Of a stretch of 64,000 bases of DNA, positions 43,623-55,691 are shown one piece after another (within the stretch, counting starts at the first letter, position 1; every line of letters starts with the position of its first letter). Under the pieces are notes generated by a model. That model ran no database searches, was not told the DNA's origin, and saw nothing but the letters and a program-made list of their open reading frames with translations. The DNA is from Diphasiastrum complanatum (lineage: Eukaryota; Streptophyta; Lycopodiopsida; Lycopodiales; Lycopodiaceae), in NCBI GenBank assembly GCA_029204225.1, contig CM055097.1, forward strand, positions 66,794,941 through 66,858,940, written 5' to 3'. Position numbers and translations under genes: made by a program.

Positions 43623-44359
43623 TGTTGATTTTCACACGTGTGGACTGTCCACTACATGTACTTGTGATCTCCTAAGGTGTGTAGATGCACCAAGATCAAG
43701 ACTAGATTGAGATTCAAGATCAATCTTGAATCCTATGGCAAAAACACACTACTACATGCATTCAATCACTTCCAACTCTCACTCACACGTGTGGGAAGTA
43801 TTCAAAAAATAATCTAAGTAAAAACAAGCTGCTCTCCTCAGGTAGAGAGAGAAAATACATCAAGAGCTCTCGGGTAGAGAGAGAAAGCTAGAAATCCAAT
43901 AACTCACAAAATCCATGAAATCACCAAATCAATTGATTTCAAAATGAGGAGTACAATGATACTAGTAGGTCCACGAGCTACCACTATGCTTAACTATGAT
44001 TGGACCACATTTTGTCACCTCTTGATCCTATTGGATCATTGATCTATGCACCTCTTAATTCTATTAGACTATATTCAAGCACACCTCAATTTCCTATTGG
44101 ACCTCACAAGGTTCCACCTCTATATCCTATTGGACCTCTTGGAATTCATCAAACAAAAACTTTACACTTGTCTACACTCTAACTAGCAAGTGTTTAGCCT
44201 CTTACTCTATTTTGGCTCAATAGTGGCATTACAAGTGGAAATGCACAATTTGCCATCTATGCCAAATTTATTCCTATCAACATCCTACACCTAGATGCTT
44301 GATGTAAAAAACATAAGACCCCTATATCTAACATAGATAATCTTTTTCAATTCTTCACA
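43623..44359 (-). repeat. 3' LTR of the intact family I element
   Basis: The minus strand runs TGTGAAGAATTG...TTCACACG..TCAACA with TG..CA ends. CACACGTGTG palindromes occur near both the 3' end (43634) and the middle (43785). Downstream of the polypurine tract at 44360. Confidence 0.95.
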
Positions 44360-44377
44360 CTCCTCCTAAAAAATTAT

Positions 44378-47300
44378 CTATGAAGATTTGAGCATTGATC
44401 TTGATATAACTCCAAGATTAGATCTATGCTTGATGAAAGCACTTTTGCTCAAAGGCTTGGTGAGTAGATCGGCAATACAAGAGGACGAGTTGACATGCTC
44501 CAAATAGATTTCTCCTCCAATAAGCTTTTCTCTCACAAAATGGTGTGCCACTTCTATGTGCTTGCTTCTTGCATGAAATATGGGATTATTGGCAAGAGCT
44601 TGGGCCGAGATGTTATCACACTTGATCATTGGTAGATCATCCTCCTTGATGCACTTTAGTTCCATTAATAACCTCTTGATCCAAAGCACTTCTTTGGTAG
44701 TTGTAGTGAGTGCTTTGTACTCGGCCTCACATGAAGAGAGAGATATAGTATCTTGCTTTTTGGAAAGCCAAGATATTAGATTGCCTCCAAGAAAGATAGT
44801 GTATGCACTAATAGACTTTCGATCCATTTTGTCACTTGCAAAGTCCGAATCCAAGTAGCCAATAATGGATAGATCTTCACTTTTATAGAGTAGACCATAA
44901 TCACAAGATGAAGATACATATCTTAAAATCCTCTTGGCCATCTTCCAATGATGGATCTTAGGTTCTTGCATAAATTGACTCAATTTGTGCACACAAAAAC
45001 TAAGATTGGGCCTAGTAATGGTAAGCCAAATCAAGGAGCCTACAAGACTCCTAAAAAGTGTGATGTCCTCAAAGGATCTTTCATCACCTTTATTAGGATC
45101 TTTTACAATTTGCTCCATTGGAGTATCTATGCTCTTAGAATTTTCCATATGGAATTTTTTCAACATAGAGTGAGCATATCTAGATTGGCATATAAAGACA
45201 TGATTTTCATAAAAATCAATTTCTAGGCATGGGATGTAATGTATCTCTCCTAGATCTTGCATTTTAAACTCACATCCAAGTGCTAGCTTGGTTTCATCAA
45301 CTAGCTTGATACAACTTCCACAAAGAATAATGTCATCAACATAAATTAGAAGAATGACAATATTGCTATCAACAAACTTTAGATACATGGAAGGATCATA
45401 GTCACTAAGAGTAAATCCTAGTGAGATAAGGAAAGAGTTAAGTCTTGAATACCATGATCTTGGTGCTTGCTTGAGTCCATAAAGACTTTTGAAGAGCAAG
45501 CACACTTTGGACTCATCCTTGATGAATCCTTGAGGTTGTTCCATATAGATCTCCTCCTCAAGATAACCATTTAGAAAAGCATTGGATACATCTAATTGGA
45601 ACACCTTCCACTTGAAAAAACAACCAAGAGAAATAAGAATTCTTATTGTCACCATCTTTGCAACGGGTGCAAAGGTCTCCTCATAATCAAGACCATGGAT
45701 TTGAGCAAACCCTTTGGCACATAATCTTGCTTTATGCTTGTTGATGGTGCCATCATGATTGAACTTGATCCGAAATACCCACTTGCAACCAATCACATGC
45801 TTGTTGGAAGGAGGATCCACAAGCTCCCAAGTATTGTTGGTGATCAATGCATCATACTCTTGCTTCATGGCATCATACCACTCCTTGGTATTGAGTGCCT
45901 CTTGTGCATTCTTTGGCTCTTCATGAGAGACATAAAAAACATAATTAGTGGAATCAAGATCCACTTGTTTGCCTTTGTCAACATATGAGAGCCTCTTAGG
46001 CTTGGATCTATCTCTCATGGATCTTCTTGGTGAAAAAATCCGAGGAGAGTCTTCTTCAAATCTCGACCCCATCACATCATGATTGTCTTCAAAATCAATA
46101 ATTGATGATGCATCCATAGATTTCTTGATCTCGGCCTCTTCAAATGATGAGTGTTGATCTTCATGAAAGACAACATCTCTACTTTCAGTAACTTGAGAAG
46201 TAGAGAGTATAAAGACTCTATAGGCCTTCTTGGTGGATGAGTATCCCACCATGATCCCTTTGCATGCACTAGGATCTTCCTTCTTCCTTGTTTCCAAGGG
46301 AATATGGACAAAGCATAAGCATCCAAAAACTCTAAGGTGATCAACCTTAGGCTTCTTAAAAAATAAGATTTCATATGGTGACTTTCCTCCAAGAGCTATA
46401 TGTGGGAGCCTATTGCAAAGATAATTTGCACAATTAATGGCTTCTCCCCAAAAATCTTTGGGCAAAGATGCCTCAATTCTCATAGATTTTGCACATTCAC
46501 ATAGAGATCTATTCTTTCTCTCGGCCACTCCATTTTGAGATGGAGAGTAGGCACAAGAAAACTCTCTTTTAATGCCTTCATGCTCAAAAAAATCTTGAAA
46601 TTTATTGGAGATATATTCACCACCTCCATCACTTCTAAGAGCTTTAGTCTTGAATGAGAATTGCTTTTCTACATAAGCTTTGAAAATAAGGAAATGATCA
46701 AACACCATAGATTTTGAAGCAAGAAGATATATCCAAGTGAATCTTGTGTAATCATCAATGAAAGTAACAAAACAAGTGGCTCCTCCCTTGCTTGTAGTTG
46801 ATGAGAAATGCACATCCGAGTGGATTAACTCCAAAGGATGCTCACTTTTGATAGAAGATCTTGTAAATGGTTTTTTGTGAGATTTAGCAATAGCACAAGC
46901 CTCACAAGGCTTGATCTTCTTGGAGAATGACTTTGGCAAGCCAATAGCTTTGGATTCTTTGATCATAGAGAGCATGGATTTGTAGTTGGGATGTCCCAAC
47001 CTCCTATGCCATAATTCCTCCATAGAGAGCTTGTTCACAAGAGCAACATTACAAGCATTCACATACTCATTTGGATCTAGTTTATAGATGCCACCAAATC
47101 TAGATCCTAATGCAAGTATCTCATCATTCTTCTTTATAGTGCAAGTATCAACATTGAATTTTATATCAAGGCCATTATCAAGCAATTGGCCAACACTAAT
47201 AAGATTCTTGGTAAGCTTAGGTACATAAAGAACTCTAGAGAGAGAAAGAACTTTAGAGGATGCAAGCTTCAAGGGAATGTTCCCTATGCCTTCAATAGGA

Positions 47301-48367
47301 CATTCAAAATCATTTGCGGTGTATATTGATTTCTTCACTCCATCATAAGGTGCAATAGAAGAGAAAGAGTCCTTGGAGCTACACATATGTGAAGAGGCTC
47401 CACTATCAATATACCATAGGCCGTCCTTCTTGAAAGGAGTAGATGAGAAACTAGAGACCATAAGAGATCCCTCTCCATCGCTTGCAATAGTGTCTTCCTT
47501 CTCATTGGTAATATTGGCTTGCTTGAGTTGATTCTTCTTTTTGAAGCAATTGGTGGCATAATGACCTTTCTTGCCACAATAAAAGCACTTGATCTTCTTC
47601 TTCTTCTTGAGCTTGGATGATGAAGCATTAGAGAAATCATCTTCCTCTTCATCTTTGTCTTTGGATTTGACTTTGTCCTTGCTTGAGGATTGTTGATGTT
47701 GATTCTTTCTCCTCTCTTTGTGCTTATCCTTGGCAAAGAGATCTTTGCCATCATTATGAGTGAGAGAAAGCTTGTCCATCCTCAAGAGCTTGTACTCTTG
47801 TCTTGATTCTTCTGAAATTAGCACACTTTGGAGAGCCTCCAAACTTGGTAGCTCCTCCTTAATGGCATAGGATTGGACAAGGTTATCAAACTCACTTCTC
47901 AAGCCATTGAGAATGACTTGAACTAGCTCATTTTGATTGATGGAATCACCAATGCAAGCAAGCTCTCTATGAATATCTTTTACTCTCAAAACATAACTAG
48001 ATGCACTCTCATCACTCTTTTGGCTACTTTGAAAGATTTGATTCCTAAGAGTGAGAAGCCTAGAGGTATTCTTAGCCTCATAGATAGTCTTGAGACAATC
48101 CCAAGCTTCTTTGGCTGTTGTACAAGTACCTATCTCCCTCAATATCTCATTAGAGACATTCATCTTAATGTAGTGGAGAGCCATCCTAGCTCTCTTTTTG
48201 TACTTTTGAACCTCTTGAAGAACTTGTGGTTCTTCTTCAAGGCCAAGAACTATGTCCATCACGTCTTGAAGGATCAAGATGGACTCCATCCTCATTTTCC
48301 AAATTGAATAATTTGAAGTGGTCAATCTTTCACTTGGTTCCAACAAGGATGAACCCATTGAAGACAT
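44378..48367 (-). CDS. complete copia gag-pol polyprotein, 1329 aa
   Basis: A single frame encodes everything the element needs to copy itself into cDNA in cytoplasmic particles and integrate it. The start is the first ATG, at 48367 (MSSMGSSLLEPSERL). Upstream codons open only from a TTG. In order: gag with ALHYIKMNVSNEILREIGTC; CCHC knuckle CFYCGKKGHYATNC at 261-274; protease YIDSGASSHM (Asp near 321); pre-integrase LWHRRLGHPNYKSM at 452 and CEACAIAKSHKKP; integrase triad D518, D580, E616 (D-35-E spacing between the last two); RT with WVFRIKFNHDG, FQLDVSNAFLNGYLEEEIYM and YVDD at 1009-1012; RNase H with SLSSCEAEYKAL (Glu1214) and CDN (Asp1251). The stop is TAG at 44378, 5 bp from the polypurine tract. 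No frameshift or stop was found, so it may still be active. Confidence 0.96.
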   Translation of the reverse strand: MSSMGSSLLEPSERLTTSNYSIWKMRMESILILQDVMDIVLGLEEEPQVLQEVQKYKKRARMALHYIKMNVSNEILREIGTCTTAKEAWDCLKTIYEAKNTSRLLTLRNQIFQSSQKSDESASSYVLRVKDIHRELACIGDSINQNELVQVILNGLRSEFDNLVQSYAIKEELPSLEALQSVLISEESRQEYKLLRMDKLSLTHNDGKDLFAKDKHKERRKNQHQQSSSKDKVKSKDKDEEEDDFSNASSSKLKKKKKIKCFYCGKKGHYATNCFKKKNQLKQANITNEKEDTIASDGEGSLMVSSFSSTPFKKDGLWYIDSGASSHMCSSKDSFSSIAPYDGVKKSIYTANDFECPIEGIGNIPLKLASSKVLSLSRVLYVPKLTKNLISVGQLLDNGLDIKFNVDTCTIKKNDEILALGSRFGGIYKLDPNEYVNACNVALVNKLSMEELWHRRLGHPNYKSMLSMIKESKAIGLPKSFSKKIKPCEACAIAKSHKKPFTRSSIKSEHPLELIHSDVHFSSTTSKGGATCFVTFIDDYTRFTWIYLLASKSMVFDHFLIFKAYVEKQFSFKTKALRSDGGGEYISNKFQDFFEHEGIKREFSCAYSPSQNGVAERKNRSLCECAKSMRIEASLPKDFWGEAINCANYLCNRLPHIALGGKSPYEILFFKKPKVDHLRVFGCLCFVHIPLETRKKEDPSACKGIMVGYSSTKKAYRVFILSTSQVTESRDVVFHEDQHSSFEEAEIKKSMDASSIIDFEDNHDVMGSRFEEDSPRIFSPRRSMRDRSKPKRLSYVDKGKQVDLDSTNYVFYVSHEEPKNAQEALNTKEWYDAMKQEYDALITNNTWELVDPPSNKHVIGCKWVFRIKFNHDGTINKHKARLCAKGFAQIHGLDYEETFAPVAKMVTIRILISLGCFFKWKVFQLDVSNAFLNGYLEEEIYMEQPQGFIKDESKVCLLFKSLYGLKQAPRSWYSRLNSFLISLGFTLSDYDPSMYLKFVDSNIVILLIYVDDIILCGSCIKLVDETKLALGCEFKMQDLGEIHYIPCLEIDFYENHVFICQSRYAHSMLKKFHMENSKSIDTPMEQIVKDPNKGDERSFEDITLFRSLVGSLIWLTITRPNLSFCVHKLSQFMQEPKIHHWKMAKRILRYVSSSCDYGLLYKSEDLSIIGYLDSDFASDKMDRKSISAYTIFLGGNLISWLSKKQDTISLSSCEAEYKALTTTTKEVLWIKRLLMELKCIKEDDLPMIKCDNISAQALANNPIFHARSKHIEVAHHFVREKLIGGEIYLEHVNSSSCIADLLTKPLSKSAFIKHRSNLGVISRSMLKSS

Positions 48368-49110
48368 TTGAATTGAAGAAAACTCAGATGATGAACAATA
48401 AATGTTGTTACACACTTTCAATAGGATCCAATAATTGAGTACTATCTCCTCCTATGAAAGATCTTACAACAATTTGTGAATTGATTCTCACTAGCTACAC
48501 AAATCTCTCTAAAACAAGATCTATTTCACATCAAATGATGGAGTATAGGCAAAGTTAGGATCCAACACTCTTAGCACGTGTGAAATACACTAAGAAACCA
48601 AATTTGACTCAAATACAATGATATTGCATGAAACAAAATGGCTAAGATCTCAAAACAGTGCCTAGATCACATATAGATGAGATTGGCAAGCATACAACTG
48701 TGATTTTGGATCAACCAAGCAATCTCTTGACCAAACCAAATGTGTCCACCCAGGTCTAGGTGTCCTACCTAACCCTCTTCAAAAGCTTATAACTTTTGAT
48801 TGGCTCAACCAAATGGAATGAAACTGATTGCAATAGAAACTAGACAAAAATAGCTTTAAAACAAGCTATCAAGCAAGATAAATGGATCAAACATGAGAGA
48901 GAACTTCCAAACTGAAATTGGATGTTCCTCACACGTGTCTGAGCACCTGATTTCGTACAGTACTAGGTTAGACCCAGTCAATGTCCTTTTGATCTCTTTT
49001 GATCCAAGATTGAACAAGATAGCTAGGAAAATGAGCCTTGACAACTTCTAGCTCAAGATTGATGAAAATTTTTCACTTAGATGGATCAAAATGCATGGTA
49101 ACCTTAGGTA

Positions 49111-49123
49111 GGCTCTGATACCA
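49111..49123 (-). other. primer-binding site of the intact element
   Basis: The minus strand reads TGGTATCAGAGCC directly after the 5' LTR end TCAACA. Confidence 0.93.
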
Positions 49124-49860
49124 TGTTGATTTTCACACGTGTGGACTATCCACTACATGTACTTGTGATCTCCTAAGGTGTGTAGATGCACCAAGATCAA
49201 GACTAGATTGAGATTCAAGATCAATCTTGAATCCTATGGCAAAAACACACTACTACATGCATTCAATCACTTCCAACTCTCACTCACACGTGTGGGAAGT
49301 ATTCAAAAAATAATCTAAGTAAAAACAAGTTGCTCTCCTCGGATAGAGAGAGAAAATGCATCAAGAGCTCTCGGGTAGAGAGAGAAAGCTAGAAATTCAA
49401 TAACTCACAAAATCCATGAAATCACCAAATCAATTGATTTCAAAATGAGGAGTACAATGATACTAGTAGGTCCACGAGCTACCACTATGCTTAACTATGA
49501 TTGGACCACATTTTGTCACCTCTTGATCCTATTGGATCATTGATCTATGCACCTCTTAATTCTATTAGACTATATTCAAGCACACCTCAATTTCCTATTG
49601 GACCTCACAAGGTTCCACCTCTATATCCTATTGGACCTCTTGGAATTCATCAAACAAAAACTTTACACTTGTCTACACTCTAATTAGCAAGTGTTTAGCC
49701 TCTTACTCTATTTTGGCTCAATAGTGGCATTACAAGTGGAAATGCATAATTTGCTATCTATGCCAAATTTATTCCTATCAACATCCTACACCTAGATGCT
49801 TGATGTAAAAAACATAAGACCCCTATATCTAACATAGATAATCTTTTTCAATTCTTCACA
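49124..49860 (-). repeat. 5' LTR of the intact family I element
   Basis: 737 bp, the same length as the 3' LTR and nearly identical. The lone LTRs at 4094 and 62099 are relatives. Confidence 0.95.
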
Positions 49861-52800
49861 AGAGTGCTAAAGAGGCTTGGGAATCTTTAAAATCTATCTA
49901 TGAGTCTAGTAAGACTTCGAGGGTTCTCATGCTTAGGAATCAGATTCTACAAAGAGGATTGATGAGAGTGCACAAGATTATGTGCTAAGAATCAAGTCTC
50001 TCAATAGGGAGTTAGCTTCCATTGGAGAGAAGATTCAAGATAGTGAACTTGTTCAGATTGTCCTCAATGCTCTAGGGAGTGCCTTTACAAATTTGGTCCA
50101 AAGCTTTGCAATCCAAGACACTTTGCCTACTATAGAAAAGCTACACAGTGTATTAGTAGCTGAAGAGTGTAGGATGATGCATACCAATGCAAGAATGAAT
50201 GCTATTTCTCTGCAGGATGGTGATGAGAAAGCTAATTTCTCATTCAAAAGCAAGAAGAAGACCAATGGCAAGAAGAAGCAGTTCAAGGAGACCAAGGAGG
50301 AGGATGAGGCTTCAAGCTCAAAGGGCAAGATCAAAGACAAGTCCAAGCACAAATGTTTTTTCTGTGGAAAGAAAAGACATTTTGCATCAGAATGTCTCAA
50401 GAAGAAGAAGGCACAAGAGAGCAAACAAAGCAACATTGCACATCAAGAGGAGGAGGAGGATGAAGAGTCATCCTTGATGGTTTCCAACAAACCACCATCA
50501 TCCAAGAGCAACACCAATGATGCTTGGTGGATTGATAGTGGGGCAAGTTTCCACATGACATTACAAAAGGACATATTCTCCACTTTACTTTCTTACAATG
50601 ATTTACATAGATCAATCTATACTGCAAGTAGTCAAGAATGTAAGATAAGTAGAATAGGAACAATTCCGGGATCATCCAAAAGGATGAATCTTGATAATGC
50701 TCTTTATGTTCCTAAGTTAACCAAGAATTTGCTTAGTGTTGGCCAGTTAATGAATAATGGCCTAGATGTACAATTTAATCATGGAGTTTGTTCCATCCTT
50801 AGAAATGATGAATGTATAGCCAAAGGCTTTAAGCAAGGTAGATTGTTTAAGCTTGATGCTAATGTTGTAGTGGAGAGTGTTAACTTGGCAAAGATGGAGT
50901 TATCAAAGGTGGAACTGTGGCATAAAAGGTTGGGCCACCCCAACTACAAAGCCATGGAATCTATGGTTGCAAAGGAGCTTGCAGTTGGACTCCCCAAGCA
51001 TTTGTCAAAGTGTGGGAAGAGATGTGAAGCATGCAGTCTCTCAAAGGCTCACAAACTACCCTTCTCAAGATCTACATCAAGATCAAACTCTCTTGAACTC
51101 ATCCATTTGGATGTTCATAGTTTCTCACATGAGTCTAATGGTGGTGCCAAGTACTATGTAATCTTCATTGATGACTATTCGAGATTTTGTTGGATGTACC
51201 TCTTGTCTACAAATCAATGGTGTTTGATTCTTTTGTAAAGTTCAAGACTTTGGTAGAAAATCAACTTAGTACCAAGATTAAGGTATTAAGGAGTGATAAT
51301 GGAGGTGAATATATCTCCAATAAGTTGATTGACTTTTGTAGTTCTAATGGCATAAAGAGAGGGTTGTCATGTCCATACACCCCTCAACAAAATGGAGTGA
51401 GTGATAGAAGAAATAGATCTCTTTGTGAGTGTGCTAAGGCCTTAAGGCTAGATGCTTCTCTATCCAAACCATTTTGGGGTGAAGCAATAACTTGTGCTAA
51501 CTATTTGTGCAATAGATTGCCAAACCAAGCCATTGGAGTAATCACACCATTTGAAGCTCTATTTGGAGAGAAGCCCAATCTCAAGGATCTCAAAGTTTTT
51601 GGATCAACTTGCTATGTACACCAATCCTTGGATAAGAGAAGAAAGGATGATGCAACATCCATCAAAGGCATCTTTGTGGGATATGGTGAGAATAGCAAAG
51701 CTTATAGAGTCTTCAATCCCATCACTAGCAAGGTGATAGTGAGGAGGGATGTTATTTTTTATGAAGGACATGCTTGTGATTTGGATGATAATGCTACTAA
51801 TCATCTTGATGCCAAGGATCACGCTAGGATGGAGGAGGAGCTTCCAAGTGAAGAAGAACTTGAGGATCCACCTCAAGATGCAAGAGCTCCAAGAACTCCA
51901 AGAACTCCAAGAAGATCTACAAGGAAAAGATCCGAGCCATTGAGGCTCACCTATGATGGTCAAGGTGATCAAAGGGAAGGCTCATCATCTTTCACATCTT
52001 ACACCTTTATTACTTCAATGTTAGATGAGCCAACATGCTATGAAGATGCTTGTAAGTCTACAAGTTGGATGGATGCTATGCAAGTAGAGTATGATGCTCT
52101 TATTGAGAATCATACTTGGGATCTTGTGGATCTTCCTCAAGGGAAGAAACCTCTTGATTGCAAGTGGGTATTTAGATTGAAGTATAATCAAGATGGATCA
52201 ATAAGCAAGCATAAAGCTAGGCTTGTTTCCAAAGGTTTTTTTCAAACCAAAGGCATTGACTATGATGAGACTTTTGCTCCTGTGGCTAAGCTTGTTACTA
52301 TCACGTTGATCATTAGTCTTGCTACAACCTTCAATTGGGAGCTAGTCCAACTTGACTTCACAAATGCATTCCTCAATGGTTATTTAAAGGAAGAGATCTA
52401 CATGAGGCAACTCGAGGGCCTCATCAAGGCAAAGCATGAAGGAAATGTGTGTTTTTTGAAGAAGAGCCTTTATGGGCTCAAGCAAGCACCTAGAGCATGG
52501 TACTCTAGGCTGAACTCTTTTCTCATTTCCATCAATTTTGTAATGAGTGCCTATGATCCATCATTGTATATAAGTTATCATGATGGCATGATCATTATTC
52601 TTGTTTTTTATGTAGATGACATTATCTTGAGTGGTAATGATCTAAATGGAATTAGAGATGTAAACATTGCTTTAGCAAAAGAGTTTAAGATGGTAGATCT
52701 TGGCCTATTAGGCTTCATTCTTGGAATAGAAGTTATTAGAGGATGTGATTTTAGCTTCATTTGTCAATCTAAATATGCTACATCCATCCTAGATAGATTT

Positions 52801-53214
52801 GGAATGAAGAATTGTAAAGGCATTGAGACACCAATGGAGCAACATGTAAAAGCATCTATTGGTTGTGATGAAGCATCCTTTAAGGACATCACATTATATA
52901 GAAGGCTTATTGGCTCTTTGATCTATTTAACTATAACTAGACCTGGTCTTAGTTATAGTGCTGGAAAGTTAAGCCAATTCATGCAAAGTCCTCTAGTTTT
53001 ACATTGGAAGATGGCCAAAAGAGTTCTTAGATACATTTCATCCACTAAGAATTTTGGCATTTTGTATACAGGAACTAATCTTGGCTTAAGAGCCTATAGT
53101 GACTCGAATTTTGTAGGTGACAAAGTGGATAGAAGATCAACAAGTGCCTTTGCCACCTTTCTATGTGATGGAGTAGTATCATGGCTTTCCAAAAAGCAAG
53201 ATACCATCATTTAA
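49861..53214 (+). pseudogene. family II copia gag-pol, rest of the interrupted element
   Basis: It continues gag from 43622 (SAKEAWESLKSIYES, SRVLMLRNQIL). A small frameshift near 49955 is followed by a 418-codon ORF (49982-51238) with LVQIVLNALGSAFTNLVQSF, knuckle CFFCGKKRHFASEC, protease WWIDSGASFHM and pre-integrase LWHKRLGHPNYKAME. A probable one-base loss near 51215 leads into the 675-codon ORF to 53214: LRSDNGGEYISNK, NGVSDRRNRSL (Asp where integrase normally has the catalytic Glu), RT with WVFRLKYNQDG, VQLDFTNAFLNGYLKEEIYM and FYVDDIILSG, and RNase H up to SWLSKKQDTI. It stops there: the last ~100 codons, polypurine tract and 3' LTR are missing. Without the nested insertion it would need only two small repairs plus its lost end. 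Confidence 0.93.
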
Positions 53215-53337
53215 AATATGCATTTTTTTGGCTTTTTTTAAAAGAGATTTACTGAAAAAATCCATGATTTTGGCCTCAAACTAGGAACATTAAAACACCA
53301 AAAAAGATTACTCTTTTTCAGGTCAAAGTCCCAAAAC
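53215..53337. other. right remnant of the segment inserted in E
   Basis: About 123 bp of non-coding AT-rich sequence between the truncated family II element and the resumed integrase of E. Its end (CAGGTCAAAGT...GTCATCGTG) may pair with the left end at about 38851. Confidence 0.35.
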
Positions 53338-55691
53338 AAATGTCATCGTGTTTAAAGAGCAAAGTTGAAGTGTATGATGTCTTGGTGAAGCTCAAAAATG
53401 CAAGGGAGAACCAATTTTTTACAAGGATCAACTGGTTGAGGAGTGACAATGGTGGAGAGCACATGTCTACCAAGTTTAAGGCTTTTTGTGATGAGCATGG
53501 GATCAAGAGGGAGTACACAACTCCAAGGACACCACAACAAAATGGATTGGACGAGATGAAGAATAGGACTTTATGTGAAAGTGCCAAAGCCATTAGATTA
53601 GCTGCTAATCTTCCAAAACCATTTTGGGATCAAGCTTTGTTGTGTGCTAACTTTCTATGCAATAGGTGGTTGAGTGCTATGTTGGAGGGAAGGACACCTT
53701 CTGAGATGCTATTCAAGAGGAGGTCGAGTGTCAACTTTCTTAAAACTTTTGGATGTACTCGTTATGTCAATATAGCTTTTGATGATAGGACAAGGAAGAT
53801 CCATCTTCAAGGAAAGGTATATTTGTTGGATATAGTGAGGTGAGTAAAGTCTACAAGGTTTACATTCCTACTACTAATAAGGTGATTCATTGGTACAAAT
53901 GTCATTTGAATGAGGGGAATATTCCAAATGTGTCTTCAAGTGATGATGGTGTGGGTGGATCTAACATTCTTGATGTTGATGTAAAGGATCCTACTTTAGA
54001 AGGTGACGATGAAGGACCTTCATCAAGTCAAAAGCCAAGAAGAACATCAAGGGAAAGACAATGCCTTCAAGACTCACATATGATGAGAAAGGTAAGCAAG
54101 TTGTTAGAGGTACACACTTTGCTTTCCTAACCTCTTTTGATGAACCTGCTTGTGTAGATGAAGCAAGGAACAAAGAGGAGTGGATCCAAGCAATGGATCT
54201 TGAGTATCAAGCTCTTAGGAAGAATGAAACATGGAAATTGGTGGAGTTACCTAAGGACAAGAAAGCTATTGGATGCAAATGGATCTTTAAATTGAAGAAA
54301 AACCAAGATGGATCTATCAATAAGCATAAGTCAAGGTTGGTGGCACAAGGATATGCTCAAGAACATGGTATTGACTATGATGAAACCTTTGCACCTGTGG
54401 CAAAGATGGTAAGCATTTGGGTCATCATCTCTTTTGCTACTCTTTATGGATGAGATGTATGTCAATTGGATATCACAAATGCTTTTTTGAATGGTGATCT
54501 TGAGGAGGAAGTGTACATGGAGCAACTCGAGAGCTACATGTCACCTACAAAGCCAAATCATGTGCGTTTTCTACAAAAGAGCTTATATGGCCTTAAGCAA
54601 ACACCAAGGAGTTGGTATGCTCAGCTTAACACTTTTTTACTCTCTCAAGGCTTTGTTATGAGTGAGTATGATCATTCACTTTATTATAGGTTTGCTGGAA
54701 ATGATGCTACCATTTTGCTAATCTATGTGGATGGTATCATCTTGAGTGGTTGAGACAACCAAGATGTGGAGAATATCAAGAGTGCTCTCAAGAAGGAGTT
54801 TGAGGTGCATGATCTTGGTCATTTGCATAACATATTAGGAATATAAGTGATTAGATCTTCTCAATCTAATTTCATTTGTTCAAGAGAAGTATGCTAATTC
54901 TATTCTAGAAAGATTTCATATTGTAGATGCAAAGTCTTGTGATACACCTATGGAGTCAAATGTAAAGCTAACTATAAGAGGTAATAAAAGATCCTTCAAG
55001 GACATTACTCTCTATAGGAAGCTAGTTGGTTCACTCATCTATCTTATCATCACAAGACCAGATCTAAGCTATTGTGTTGGTAAATTGAGCCAATTCATGC
55101 AAGATCCTAATAAAGAGCATTGAAAGCTAGAGAAATGAGGTTTGAGGTATATCATTGGAACTTGAAATTTTGGCATATTGTATGAGGGATCATCACCTAA
55201 CTTGTTTGGATTTTCAGATTCAAACTATTTTGGAGATAAAATAGATAGGAAACTCATAAGTGCTCATTGTATTTTCATAGGTAATGGAGCTATATCATGG
55301 ATGTCAAAGAAACAAGCCTACTATCTCATTGTCATCTAGTGAGGCCGAGTACAAATCACTTACACATTGCGCAAAGGAGATGGTATGGATCAAGAAGATG
55401 ATCAAGGATCTTTACTTGCTATATTTTTCAAAGAGTCCAATCATCTTTTGTGACAACCTATCAGCCCAAAAGTTGACAACCAATCCTATCTTTAATGCTA
55501 GGAGCAAGCATATTGAGGTGGCATATCACTTTGTGAGGGAGCAAGTCATGGCAAAGGAGGTGGAGCTTCAACATCTTTCTTCTAGGGAATGCGTAGTTGA
55601 TATCTTCACAAAAGCATTGGGAAAGGACTTGTTTATGAAGCATAGGATTTCACTTGGAGCATTCTCAAAGTTTTATGCTAAAACTAGTTGA
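53338..55691 (+). pseudogene. 3' half of copia element E: integrase core, RT, RNase H
   Basis: It resumes at LKSKVEVYDVLVKLKN, the codons expected after the break at 38850. Integrase: LRSDNGGEHMSTKFKAFCDE, then TPQQNGLDEMKNRTLCESAK (Asp at the position expected for the catalytic Glu). A frameshift lies near 53830. RT at 54061-54753: GCKWIFKLKKNQDGSINKHK, CQLDITNAFLNGDLEEEVYM and IYVDGIILSG, where YVDD has become YVDG. TGA replaces Trp at about 54451, and TGA and TAA stops follow at about 54753 and 54845. RNase H at 55284-55691: SLSSSEAEYKSLTHCAKEMV, CDNLSAQKLTTNPIFNARSK and CVVDIFTKALGKD. The ORF ends KTS*, then GAAGAGAGAG and the LTR. Clearly dead. Confidence 0.9.

Larger units (their letters stand above)
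43623..49860 (-). mobile_element. intact family I Ty1/copia retrotransposon, nested in family II
   Basis: 6238 bp with two 737 bp LTRs (43623-44359, 49124-49860). The direct repeat AGAGT lies on both sides (43618-43622 and 49861-49865). The primer-binding site is TGGTATCAGAGCC (minus strand of 49111-49123), the polypurine tract TTTTTAGGAGGAG (minus strand of 44360-44372), and one continuous gag-pol ORF is present. By eye the LTRs differ at about nine positions, all transitions, so insertion was recent. This is the only element in the window with no visible defect. Confidence 0.96.

Noticed and set aside
44000-44182. A 60-codon ORF repeated at 49501-49683 and in similar form at 62437
   Set aside because: It lies within the LTRs and is repeated only because the LTR is. 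The 'cctattgga' repeat there is LTR sequence, not a protein gene.
44580-48307. Plus-strand and off-frame ORFs within the intact copia gag-pol
   Set aside because: They mirror the gag-pol frame. None has independent motifs.
48368-48421. An 18-codon upstream extension of the family I polyprotein
   Set aside because: The extension opens only with a TTG. The first ATG is at 48367, and the related copy F also starts at the equivalent ATG (61374).
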